From: Chelativorans salis
GTDB taxonomy: Bacteria; Pseudomonadota; Alphaproteobacteria; Rhizobiales; Rhizobiaceae
Length of the DNA: 64,000 bases
Reading direction: 5' to 3'
NCBI RefSeq assembly: GCF_025336525.1
Contig: NZ_JAOCZP010000012.1
Coordinates: forward strand, 80,065-144,064
Shown here: in pieces, positions 25,660 through 34,064 of the stretch
Numbering within the stretch: position 1 is the first letter of the stretch
Layout: the number at the start of each line of letters is the position of its first letter
Made by a program: the position numbers and the translations under genes
The notes under the pieces: generated by a model
Told to the model about the DNA's origin: nothing
Seen by the model: only the letters and a program-made list of their open reading frames with translations
Database searches by the model: none

Positions 25660-26277
25660 ATGACCTCCATCCTGCTCGTTACCTCAAGCCCGCGCGGCGA
25701 GGCCTCCCATTCCACACGGCTCGCAACCGAGCTGGCGGACAAACTGCGCACGACGCAATCGGCCGCAACCTTGGTAAAACGCGACCTCGTTCAGGATCCT
25801 CTTCCGCATATCGAACCCGATTTTGCTTCGGGCATCTATACGCCGGCGGACGATCGTAGCGAGAAGCAGGCGCGGCTGGTGGCCGTTTCCGATGCGGCGG
25901 TCGATGAGGTTCTTGCGGCAGACACGATCGTGATTGCCACGGGAATCATCAACTTCAGCATCTCCTCGACGTTGAAGTCCTGGCTCGACCACGTGGCGCG
26001 TGCCGGCCGCACCTTCCGCTACACCGAGAGCGGTCCCGAAGGCCTGGTCAAGAACAAGAAGGTCTACCTGGTCGTTGCTTCGGGCGGAGTCTATTCGCAG
26101 GGGGCCGCCGCTGTGTTCGACCATGCCGTCCCCTACCTGAAGACTCTGCTCACTTTCCTGGGAATGTCCGATATCGAAGTCATTCGCATCGAGGGCGTCG
26201 GGATGGGTGCAGAGGCGGAACAAAGGGCGCTTTCAAGTGCACTGAACGTCGTCTCCGAACTCGCGATGGCTGCCTGA
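25660..26277 (+). CDS. azoR: FMN-dependent NADH-azoreductase (flavodoxin-like fold)
   Basis: A 205-residue member of the AzoR/AcpD family. The FMN phosphate loop (SSPRGEASHSTRLA) lies at residues 8-21, the PMxN-like loop is replaced by GIINFSISSTLKSWLDH, and FRYTESGPEGLVKNKK plus VVASGGVYS form the remaining FMN site, all as in AzoR. It reduces quinones and azo dyes with NADH by two-electron transfer. An in-frame start 12 codons earlier is possible, but the ATG at 25660 begins the conserved first strand. Divergent from a LysR regulator, likely its controller. Confidence 0.9.
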   Translation: MTSILLVTSSPRGEASHSTRLATELADKLRTTQSAATLVKRDLVQDPLPHIEPDFASGIYTPADDRSEKQARLVAVSDAAVDEVLAADTIVIATGIINFSISSTLKSWLDHVARAGRTFRYTESGPEGLVKNKKVYLVVASGGVYSQGAAAVFDHAVPYLKTLLTFLGMSDIEVIRIEGVGMGAEAEQRALSSALNVVSELAMAA

Positions 26278-26383
26278 TCTCCGCTCGGCTGGAAGATCAC
26301 CCTGGATCGCAGCAGCGCGGCCGTTCCCAAGGTGGTCTTTCCACCCCTTTTTAATCAACCGCCCCACACAGCGACCAGCCGTC

Positions 26384-26650
26384 ATGAAGAACCCATCAAA
26401 CACGGTGCACATCATCGCCCTTGCGGCCTGTTTTGCCGTGCACTACGCGATGGTGAGTGACTCTCACCTTTCCGGAATCCGGCGCGCGTTGCAAACCATG
26501 ACGGGTCCTGCCGACGAGACGATGGTTCCCGAGCGGCAGCACGCGCTCCCGATTGCCCCGCTCGTCGCAGGCGGATGGAAGCCTGAGAGCTATCAACCGG
26601 CGCAAAAGCGAATTAAGCAAAGGCCTTCTTTTGAGCCCGCCGCTACATAG
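26384..26650 (+). CDS. Possible small exported protein
   Basis: An 88-codon frame with a weakly hydrophobic N terminus (VHIIALAACFAVHYAM) and a basic tail. There is no good ribosome site and no recognised family. It is the only candidate in the 578 bases between azoR and the NmrA-like gene. Codon choice looks ordinary. Could be a chance frame. Confidence 0.25.
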   Translation: MKNPSNTVHIIALAACFAVHYAMVSDSHLSGIRRALQTMTGPADETMVPERQHALPIAPLVAGGWKPESYQPAQKRIKQRPSFEPAAT

Positions 26651-26855
26651 GTGGCTCGAGTCAGACGGTGCCACCCAACGGCAGACTGGGTGTATTTGCG
26701 GGAGGGGCGAAATGACACGCTAGCGCAGCGACTAAGCGCTGGGGATCGTCGCACTGCCGGCTTCAGGTCGCAGCGCGTGGCCGATTCGATCAATACGGTT
26801 CCAACCCACGGGGATAAATTGGGCACATCGACCAACGACAGATGGAGCCACGACA

Positions 26856-27735
26856 ATGACTATCTTCGTCACAGGTGCGACCGGGACGGTCGCAAGCCAA
26901 CTCATCCAGCCACTCAGGCACGCCGGCCACACGGTCCGCGCGATGGTGCACTCTGAAAAGAAGGCGCGACAACCGGCAGCGCTGGGCGCGGAGACGGTCG
27001 TCGCTGACTACGCCGATCCAGCGTCGCTCGATTGCGCCTTTGCCGGCATCGAAACCGCACTCCTCCTGACGCCACCGCATGCGCGGGCGGCGGACTGGGC
27101 GAGTGCGGCAATTGCGGCCGCAAAACGCGCTGGCGTAAAGCGGATCGTGCGCATCTCCGCCGTTAAGGCAGCGCACGACGGTCCCAACGACAATTCGCGC
27201 CAGCACGCGCGCACGGATGACGAGATCGCCGGTCGGCCTGGATTTCGTGATCCTGCGGCCGCACTTCTTCATGAACAACTGCCTGTTCGGCGCCGCCGAA
27301 AGCATCGCATCGGATGGCACCGTCCGATATGCCCTCGGCGACGCCAGGGTCGGGATGGTCGATCCGCGCGACATTTCAGACACCGCAGCGCGGGCGCTGA
27401 TCGATCCCCGCTGGGATGGTGGCACCTACGATCTGACCGGGCCGCAATCCATCTCCGGTCACGATGTCGCCGAGTACCTGTCGGCCGAACTCGGCCGTAA
27501 GGTACGCTACGTCTCCATTGCACCCGAGGCAGCGGCAGACCTGGTTCGCAGCATGGGAGGCAACGAATGGCAGGCGGAAGCCACCAGGGGGTATTTCAGC
27601 GCCTATGCGTCGGGTTGGGGTGACTTCACGACGGACTGGGTGCCGAAGATTTCCGGGCATGCCGCCCGCCCCTTCTCCCAGTTCGCCCGTGAAGTCATGC
27701 TGCCGGCCCTGAAACTCCGTGCAGACGCGGCATAG
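26856..27735 (+). pseudogene. NmrA-like NAD(P)-binding reductase, frameshifted
   Basis: The first frame gives a Rossmann start (IFVTGATGTVASQLIQPL), the cofactor-selective loop and RIVRISAVKAAHDGPND, then loses the family pattern after TDDEI at about 27225. The next frame resumes as GLDFVILRPHFFMNN and continues to the end (about 170 residues, including YDLTGPQSIS). Together they equal a normal ~290-residue NmrA/quinone-oxidoreductase-like protein. One extra base (or two missing) near 27220-27230 is enough to explain the break. Function would be NAD(P)H-dependent reduction or redox sensing; its place near azoR fits. Confidence 0.7.
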
Positions 27736-27786
27736 TCGGTATTGGACGACCGGCCGAAGCGCTTGAAGCTTCGTGCGTGAACACTT

Positions 27787-27814
27787 GAAAGGCGGCCCAT
27801 GTGGGCCGCCTTTC
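27787..27814. terminator. Strong bidirectional hairpin terminator
   Basis: GAAAGGCGGCCC and GGGCCGCCTTTC form a perfect 12-bp stem with an ATGT loop. A-rich and T-rich ends on both arms suit termination from both sides, between the convergent NmrA-like gene and the VOC gene. Confidence 0.8.
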
Positions 27815-27820
27815 ACTTTC

Positions 27821-28192
27821 TCACTTGTCCGACCACACCGCCAGCTCGTAACCGTCGGGATCGGCGAAGTGGAAGCGGCGGCCGCCCGGGAAGGAATAGG
27901 CGGGCTTCACGATCTTGGCGCCAGCCTCCTCGACGCGGCGCTGGGTCCCGGCGAGATCGGTGGCGTAGAGGATCACCAGAGGACCGCGGGTTTCGGCCGG
28001 ATGGTCGCGAACCTTGTCACGGCCGAGAGCAAAGCCGCCGGTAAGGCGGCCATCATTGAACTCACAGTAGCCTGGACCGTAGTCCTTGAAGGACCAGCCG
28101 AATGCCTTGCCGTAGAAATCGCGCGAGCGCACGATGTCGCCGACGGTGAACTCGACATAATCGATGCGTTGATCGTTTCCGGAATTGGCCAT
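27821..28192 (-). CDS. VOC-family protein (glyoxalase/bleomycin-resistance-like)
   Basis: A 123-residue single vicinal-oxygen-chelate module with two beta-alpha-beta-beta-beta repeats. The first repeat starts IDYVEFTVGDIVRSRDFYGKAF and the second VILYATDLAGTQRRVEEAGA. The ending VAFPG-like PGGRRFHFADPDGYELAVW is typical of the family. Such proteins bind a metal or small molecule; substrate unknown. It sits in a minus-strand run with SRPBCC and AraC genes, a combination common in rhizobial detoxification clusters. Confidence 0.82.
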   Translation of the reverse strand: MANSGNDQRIDYVEFTVGDIVRSRDFYGKAFGWSFKDYGPGYCEFNDGRLTGGFALGRDKVRDHPAETRGPLVILYATDLAGTQRRVEEAGAKIVKPAYSFPGGRRFHFADPDGYELAVWSDK

Positions 28193-28219
28193 TGGGTTTC
28201 TCCTTTCGAGATTTGAAGC

Positions 28220-28621
28220 TCAGCGTTCAAGCAATGCCTTGAGGGCGTTCAGGTCGCGTTCTACTGCTGCGGCGTCGGCGGCGAAGATTTCGTCCGTCAT
28301 GCCCGGCATCTTCAGCAGGGTGAACATGATCTCGGCGCCAGTGCCGTTCGGGATCACGCGCATGGCGTTGTGGGTTTCGCGGCCGTCCTCGGTGAACACC
28401 GTATGGTCGAGGACGCCATACGCGTTGGGCGTCGAGAAGCGGATTCGGATAGGGCGGCCGTCGGGATCCTCGGCAGTCCAATCGTCTCCGGTTTCCTCAA
28501 ACCGCCTGCCCAGGCCGGCGGCCCAGCGCGGGAAGTTCTGTGGGATTGAGGCGAAGTCATAGACCTCGCGCCAGTCGCGTCCGATCGATACCGAGATCGT
28601 GCGGGCTTGATGGATCGTCAT
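28220..28621 (-). CDS. SRPBCC-family protein (AHSA1-like)
   Basis: A 133-residue START/Bet v1-like small-ligand-binding fold. It opens with SVSIGRDWREVYDFASIPQNFPRWAAG and ends with a long helix (AADAAAVERDLNALKALLER). No catalytic motif is visible. Located 27 bases before the VOC gene and 72 bases after the AraC gene, probably co-transcribed with both. Function unknown; AHSA1-like proteins of this kind are often regulated by adjacent transcription factors. Confidence 0.78.
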   Translation of the reverse strand: MTIHQARTISVSIGRDWREVYDFASIPQNFPRWAAGLGRRFEETGDDWTAEDPDGRPIRIRFSTPNAYGVLDHTVFTEDGRETHNAMRVIPNGTGAEIMFTLLKMPGMTDEIFAADAAAVERDLNALKALLER

Positions 28622-28693
28622 GTTTGCCTCCTTCGATCAGGAGGCAAAACAATAGAAATATGATGCGCGGGCGTATTGAATGAAACGGCCAGG

Positions 28694-29473
28694 TCAGGCA
28701 GTGATTTGCGAGAGGATCGCGGCCGGCGAGAAGCCCGAGAGACGCCGCACTTCGCGCGTGAGATGCGCCTGATCGGAATATCCCGCCGCGAAGGCGATAT
28801 CGGCCAGGCGCGGCTCATGGGCCCGGTGGGCCAAGGCAAGAAAGCGCTGGAAGCGCAGAATGCGGTCGAGCGTCTTCGGCCCGTAGCCGAACGTCTCCTG
28901 GCAATGGCGGCGCAGCGTTCGCGGGCTGACGTCCAGCCGGTCGAGAATGATCACCATGCCGCGCCCGGCCGACTCTGTCCTCAGCGCATTGAAGACGAAG
29001 CCGAACTCCGCCGAGGGTGGGTCGATGTCGGGCGCCAATTGCGAGAAAAGCGCCTCCATGGTCCGCATTCGCCCCGCCGGCGATGGCACGTCGCCGATCC
29101 TTTGCGCGATTGCGTTTGCCCGTGGCCCCCAGAATTCGCGCAGCGCGATGCGGCGACCTACGATCTCCGACATGGGAAGGCCAAGCCACCTGCGTGCAGC
29201 ACCAGGACGGAAGCGGGCGCCGATGACGGTGCTGCCGGCGGTGAGCGGCGAGACAGCGACGGCCACATCTGGCCCCGCCACGATCAACTCCCCGTCGATC
29301 CACGTGATGTCGACGCAGCCATCCGGTACGACCGCCAGGCAGCTGGGGCCGTCGGGTCGTAACGTGTTGGACCAGGTGCACTGGAAATGCCTTTCGAGGG
29401 CCATCGGAGGCCGGTACTCGGCGTATTCGCCGATCACGCCCGAAAGGACTAAGTCATCTTCCTGCGGTTTCAT
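28694..29473 (-). CDS. AraC-family transcriptional regulator
   Basis: A 259-residue regulator with an N-terminal domain resembling DUF6597 (VVPDGCVDITWIDGELIVAGPD) and a C-terminal AraC DNA-binding domain with two helix-turn-helix units (VSPRTLRRHCQETFGYGPKTLDRILRF and DIAFAAGYSDQAHLTREVRRL SGFSP). The ATG at 29473 is chosen because the 37 residues upstream are Cys-rich and unlike the family. It probably regulates the VOC/SRPBCC genes next to it. Confidence 0.83.
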   Translation of the reverse strand: MKPQEDDLVLSGVIGEYAEYRPPMALERHFQCTWSNTLRPDGPSCLAVVPDGCVDITWIDGELIVAGPDVAVAVSPLTAGSTVIGARFRPGAARRWLGLPMSEIVGRRIALREFWGPRANAIAQRIGDVPSPAGRMRTMEALFSQLAPDIDPPSAEFGFVFNALRTESAGRGMVIILDRLDVSPRTLRRHCQETFGYGPKTLDRILRFQRFLALAHRAHEPRLADIAFAAGYSDQAHLTREVRRLSGFSPAAILSQITA

Positions 29474-29638
29474 CACCGCCCTCCCTCGCACAACTCTGGG
29501 CAGCGCCGTCTCAACGCAACAACAATATTTTGCATTACATATTTGTTCCAGTCTTGAGCATGGCGCCAACAAGCCTGCCGCCAACAGCGCTACGCAAGGC
29601 GATCGTCTATCAGTGCACCTTTCTCGATAGTGGAGCTG

Positions 29639-29956
29639 TCATGTCCTCTCCGCCAGAATGCCGCGCCATATCCGCCCGTCGATTGAAAGCAGGCCGAATG
29701 CGATCAGCGCCATTCCGGTCAATTCCGACAAGCTCAAGGTCTCGCCGAGGAAGAGGAAGCCCAGCAGGATGGCGGTTACGGGTATCAGCATCGTGACAAG
29801 CAGCAAATTGGTGGCGCCCGCTGTTTTCAGAACGCGGAAGTAGATCAGATAAGCTGCTGCGGTTGTGGCCACGAGCAGGCCGGCCGCCGCCATGATCGTG
29901 CCCGACTCGCAGTAACCGCATTGCGGCACGCGCGCGTCGATCCGGGCCTGCTGCAC
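29639..29956 (-). pseudogene. Chimeric fragment: isoquinoline-oxidoreductase [2Fe-2S] piece joined to EamA transporter end
   Basis: The first ~28 codons read QQARIDARVPQCGYCESGTIMAAAGLL, the second-cluster region of IorA-type [2Fe-2S] subunits. From VATTAAAYLIYFRVLKTAG onward it is the last ~75 residues of an EamA/DMT exporter (LLLVTMLIPVTAILLGFLFLGE). No known protein combines these. The frame has survived the junction by chance. Neither part is complete, so this is a rearrangement scar. Confidence 0.6.
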
Positions 29957-30032
29957 GTTGGCCTGTCACATCGCAAACGATGGCGAACTGATGTGTTCCG
30001 CGAGGATGTGAGCATCCGCCGCGACAGCCTTG

Positions 30033-30812
30033 CTAATCATGCCCGTAAGAGTCCGACTCACCAGCCACGGAGGCACTAATTCTCCCCGCCGTCTTTCGGA
30101 GCGCTTCCAAGGCTTCCCTGGTGAATTCGTCTCCGAAGTGCGAGTTGGCGCCCACGAGGGAGATTCCTGCAATCATACGCCCGGTGCCCGACAGTACAGG
30201 CACGCCAATCGCCGTAATCTCCGCTTCCCGCTCCCCTCGGCAGAACGAGTAGCCGTCCTTGCGGACCTGCTCAATTTCGACTTTCAAGCGCTGCGCGTCG
30301 ACCACGGTTTGGGGCGTGTAAGCCTGCAGTTCCTGGCTGGAAAGAAAACTCTCCACTTGCTCATTCGTCAGGCTGGCGAGCCACAGCTTACCGTTCGCCG
30401 TGCAATGCATCTCCAGTGGCTCGCCCACGCCCATATTGAGTGAATAGGACCGCGAGGAATTGGCGCTCGCAATCACGACCATCCGGTTATTGCGGTAGGT
30501 GGTGGCAATCGCCGTCTCCCGGAAACGGGACGCCAGATCGTCAAGATATGGCTGCGCAATTCTCGCAATAATGTCCGATGACGCGGCGATCGAACCCAGG
30601 TCCGCAAGCGCAAGCCCAAGCCGGTACTGCCCGCGACGTTCGGATACCAGGGCGCCGGCCACCTCCAAAGTGCGAAGAAAACGATGTGCGGTTATGGGCG
30701 TAAGTCCCAACTCTTTGCAAACAATCTGACTTGTCAGGCTTTGGCGCCCATTCGAGAACAGCGACAGGATCTCGAACGCCGTCAAAACAGAGTTATTCAG
30801 TTGCTCGCTCAT
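30033..30812 (-). CDS. IclR-family transcriptional regulator
   Basis: A 259-residue IclR protein: winged helix at residues ~5-70 (LTAFEILSLFSNGRQSLTSQIVCKELGL) and the effector-binding domain with EMHCTANGKLWLA and AEITAIGVPVLSGTGRMIAGISL. The ATG at 30812 is preferred to a TTG five codons upstream. It sits at the 3' end of the TRAP/benzoylformate gene run and is a good candidate regulator of it, possibly via the inverted repeat at 37300-37329. Confidence 0.88.
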   Translation of the reverse strand: MSEQLNNSVLTAFEILSLFSNGRQSLTSQIVCKELGLTPITAHRFLRTLEVAGALVSERRGQYRLGLALADLGSIAASSDIIARIAQPYLDDLASRFRETAIATTYRNNRMVVIASANSSRSYSLNMGVGEPLEMHCTANGKLWLASLTNEQVESFLSSQELQAYTPQTVVDAQRLKVEIEQVRKDGYSFCRGEREAEITAIGVPVLSGTGRMIAGISLVGANSHFGDEFTREALEALRKTAGRISASVAGESDSYGHD

Positions 30813-30990
30813 GTATCCCTGGCCCAACTAATGCGACGGCTCTTTGTAAAAGCAAAGGGCGATCCGAACTCCAACGCAGACAGCCTTCCAACCGTCCGCA
30901 GAACCCCGTTCAAAGATAGATGCAGGCGAGCTCGTGTCTTTGAACGGCCGCACGCGGCAACGGATTTGCCCCTGCCGCGAGGAACATTGA

Positions 30991-32313
30991 TCAACCTATC
31001 CAGGCAGGGAAAAACAGCACGAGCGCCGGAAACGCAACGATGATTGCAACACGCAAGAGCTCGACAGCAAAAAAGGGGAATGCACCCTTGAAGGTCTCCA
31101 TCATCGGAACATCTTTGGCCATGGCGTTGATGACGAAAACATTCATCCCCACCGGAGGCGTTATCAGCCCCAACTCAACCACGATCAAGGCCAGAATGCC
31201 AAACCACATCTTGGTTTCATTCTCTGTCAGCCCGAAGTTCAACTCGGAAATCACCGGCCAAAAAAAAGGCAAGGTCAGCAGGACGATTGAGAGGGAATCC
31301 ATAAACATTCCGAGAACAATCAGAGCGATAAGGACGAGCAACAGCAGGAAGTAGGGAGGCAGTCCTGATTCGAGCATCACTTGTGCCGCCGCTTGCGGCA
31401 CTCCGCCTCGCGACATGAATATTTCCAGAAGCTCCGCGCCCAGGACGATGAGATAAATCATACCCGCATTTTTCGCGGTGGCGAGAATGGCCTCGATTAT
31501 GTCTTCTAGCGTCAGGAGCCCGGTGACGAAGCCGTAAGCGAGAACAAGGAACACGCCGATCGAAGCGGCGGCTGTCGCGGTATAGAAACCGGCATACATG
31601 CCGCCTAGCATGATCCCGAAAACAAGTATAACAGGTACAGCTCCAAGCGTCGCCGAAACCAGTTCTTTCCGAGTGACGACACTGCCTTTCGGCCCCGCAT
31701 TTGGGACAAACAAGGTGTAGAACCAAATTGTAGCGACAAAGAAAAGCACTGCGAGCAGGCTGGGGAACATCGCCGCGGAGAACATCTGGATGATGTTGGC
31801 CTCGACGATCACCGAATAGACGACGAGAACAATCGAGGGTGGGATGAGAATGCCCAGTGTGCCGCCTGCCGCCAACGTGCCGGTCGCGAGCGCGGAAGAA
31901 TAATTGTAACGTCGCAATTCGGGCAGCGCGACCTTGCCCATTGTCGATGCGGTGGCCAGTGAAGAACCGCAAACGGCTCCGAAGCCTGCGCAAGCGGCAA
32001 TCGCTGCCATCGCCACCCCGCCCCGGAAATGGCCAAGCCATGCATTTGCGGCCCTGAACAGGCCGTAGGACAAGTTGGACCTGGATGCGAGGTGCCCCAT
32101 CAGGATGAACAGGGGCACCACCGATAGATCGTAATTTGAGAAGGTGCCGTAAGCCAGCGACTTCATCTGCGAGAGCAATATTGCGGGCCCGGACAGCATC
32201 CAAATGCCGGCCAGTCCAACGGCTGTCATCGCGTAGGCAATTGGCACACGGACTGCGATAAGCCCTACAAGGGCAACAACGCCCATTATTCCGACTAGAA
32301 ATTCGCCGTCCAC
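30991..32313 (-). CDS. TRAP transporter large permease (DctM-like)
   Basis: A 440-residue membrane protein with about 12 hydrophobic segments. Family markers are SVVPLFILMGHLASRS, AGGTLGILIPPSIVLVVYSVI and LGLITPPVGMNVFVINAMA. It drives Na+-coupled uptake of a carboxylate delivered by the DctP-type protein. The start is a GTG preceded by GGGGGAG. It is followed at 32361 by the small permease gene, the normal TRAP order on this strand being P-Q-M. Confidence 0.92.
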   Translation of the reverse strand: MDGEFLVGIMGVVALVGLIAVRVPIAYAMTAVGLAGIWMLSGPAILLSQMKSLAYGTFSNYDLSVVPLFILMGHLASRSNLSYGLFRAANAWLGHFRGGVAMAAIAACAGFGAVCGSSLATASTMGKVALPELRRYNYSSALATGTLAAGGTLGILIPPSIVLVVYSVIVEANIIQMFSAAMFPSLLAVLFFVATIWFYTLFVPNAGPKGSVVTRKELVSATLGAVPVILVFGIMLGGMYAGFYTATAAASIGVFLVLAYGFVTGLLTLEDIIEAILATAKNAGMIYLIVLGAELLEIFMSRGGVPQAAAQVMLESGLPPYFLLLLVLIALIVLGMFMDSLSIVLLTLPFFWPVISELNFGLTENETKMWFGILALIVVELGLITPPVGMNVFVINAMAKDVPMMETFKGAFPFFAVELLRVAIIVAFPALVLFFPAWIG

Positions 32314-32360
32314 GGCACTCCCCCGAAATTTATGCGACCAGCTAGCGCAACGCCTGTTGC

Positions 32361-32894
32361 CTAGCTGCTCATTCCTGCCTCGACTTCCTCGGGCAGTTTT
32401 CCCTGCTTTGCCTGAATGAGATTCGCTATTGCCGCCAAAGCGAACAGCAGCAATGAAACAAGGGTCGGGACGTAGGCATACCAGATAGGAATCTGATAGA
32501 TCGCCGTTGTCTCCCGATATTCATAGACGTCTTCAAACCCGGCACTCATGCGCCAAAGCAAAAAGAGCGCCCAGGCCAATCCGAACAGCGCGCCTACACC
32601 GCCAAGAAAGACAATCACACGCCTCTCAAGGCCCGCGGTGAAAATATCAGCGGTCACGTTCGAGCCTGAAATCTGGCAATACGGTACCGCCATGAACATT
32701 GAGACGGCCGCCCCCATCTGTACCAGTTCATAGACGCCTGGTACGGGCTTGTTGATCAGCGCCGCCATCACGACGCTGACCACATTGACGGCCACGAGCG
32801 CGAAGAGAACGACGCCACCGCCGAGCGCCCACCATTTACAGATATTGCGCGTCAACGAGACGAAGATATCCTGTCGGGAAGTCGCGGCCGCCAT
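32361..32894 (-). CDS. TRAP transporter small permease (DctQ-like)
   Basis: A 177-residue protein with four hydrophobic segments (ALGGGVVLFALVAVNVVSVVM; VYELVQMGAAVSMFMAVPYCQ; VIVFLGGVGALFGLAWALFLLW; IPIWYAYVPTLVSLLLFALAA), the DctQ pattern. It pairs with the large permease at 30991-32313 in the inner membrane. It lies 26 bases downstream of the binding-protein gene. Confidence 0.85.
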   Translation of the reverse strand: MAAATSRQDIFVSLTRNICKWWALGGGVVLFALVAVNVVSVVMAALINKPVPGVYELVQMGAAVSMFMAVPYCQISGSNVTADIFTAGLERRVIVFLGGVGALFGLAWALFLLWRMSAGFEDVYEYRETTAIYQIPIWYAYVPTLVSLLLFALAAIANLIQAKQGKLPEEVEAGMSS

Positions 32895-32920
32895 TTTGGA
32901 ACACCTATGCTTAGGGTAGC

Positions 32921-34015
32921 CTATTTCGAATGTGCAGCGATTTTTTCCTGCGCCGCCTTGACCAGATTCTCAGCATCAATGCCGTTTGAACCGGCTTCTT
33001 CGATCCAACGACTGACCACGGTGTCCATGGCGGCGGTGAACGCCGCGCTTCCTTCCGGGGTCAAATTGATGTGGCTATTGCCCGCATCCCCGATGATCTT
33101 CAGGCCCACCGTCTCGAAGCTGGCCCAAATCTGGCCAACTTCGCGCAACCAATCCTCATCGGAATTGTCGAGGAATGCCTTCTGAATATCCTCGGGCAGG
33201 CCGTTCCAGCGATCGAGATTCATGGAAACCTGAAAGACGCTCGTGCCTAACCGTCCGCCATCGGCAAGTTCGATCTGATAATCGGTCAAATCCTGCAGCT
33301 GAAGGGCGGGCACGATTTCAAACGGAACCAGACCGCCATCGACCACGCCCCGCGACAGAGCCTGAGGGAAATCGGGAACAGGCATGGAGACAGGATTCGC
33401 ACCCAACGCCTCGACGACCCAAGCTCCGGTTCTGGTTGGGGTCCTGAGCGTCTTACCCTGAAGATCGGACGGCGAGTGAACTTCAGTATCCACAGTATGA
33501 ATTGCCTGCCCGGCGTGCACATGCTGGAACAGAACCTTTACGCCGACATGCTCTTCGGCAAGATACTCATCGAACAGTTCGGCAAGCGCCAGGTTTGTGG
33601 CGACCGGGTCGTTGAAGTGGACATTCGGCAACTCGAACACTTCCGTGCGTGGAAACAGGCCCGGAGTGTAGCCGTTCAAGGTCCAAACCAAATCCACCAC
33701 GCCGTCGCGAGCCTGCCGGATCAGTTCGGGGGGTGTCCCTCCGAGGGACATTGCGGGGTAGATTTCGATCTTTACCCGCCCGTCGGAGGCTTCCTCTATC
33801 CGCTTCGCCCAAGGCTCCAGCATCGCATGATGCGCGGGCGCCTTGGGACCGAGGAAGTGATGTAGGTTAAAGGTGAACTCCTGTGCCACCGAAGGCATCA
33901 CCATCAGGGCCACTGCGCCGAAGGCGCCCAAGACAAGGCCCTGTTTACACTGTAACCAGCCCGTCAGCGAAGGGTGCCCCCTCGATTTTGTTCCATTCGA
34001 TATGCAGCTAGACAT
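32921..34015 (-). CDS. TRAP transporter periplasmic binding protein (DctP-like)
   Basis: A 364-residue solute receptor. The ATG at 34015 follows GGGAGGAAGACC; an earlier in-frame start is not needed. A signal sequence (GLVLGAFGAVALMVMPSVAQ) ends near residue 48. The DctP fold is shown by FNLHHFLGPKAPAHHAML, LRTPTRTGAWVVEALGANPVSMPVPDFPQALSRGVVDGG, in which the conserved Arg contacting the ligand carboxylate is present. Linked genes suggest an aromatic carboxylate or aryl-glyoxylate as ligand. Confidence 0.88.
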   Translation of the reverse strand: MSSCISNGTKSRGHPSLTGWLQCKQGLVLGAFGAVALMVMPSVAQEFTFNLHHFLGPKAPAHHAMLEPWAKRIEEASDGRVKIEIYPAMSLGGTPPELIRQARDGVVDLVWTLNGYTPGLFPRTEVFELPNVHFNDPVATNLALAELFDEYLAEEHVGVKVLFQHVHAGQAIHTVDTEVHSPSDLQGKTLRTPTRTGAWVVEALGANPVSMPVPDFPQALSRGVVDGGLVPFEIVPALQLQDLTDYQIELADGGRLGTSVFQVSMNLDRWNGLPEDIQKAFLDNSDEDWLREVGQIWASFETVGLKIIGDAGNSHINLTPEGSAAFTAAMDTVVSRWIEEAGSNGIDAENLVKAAQEKIAAHSK

Positions 34016-34064
34016 GGTCTTCCTCCCTTTGTTCAACACGTTGCGTACGGTTCCTCCACACGGC

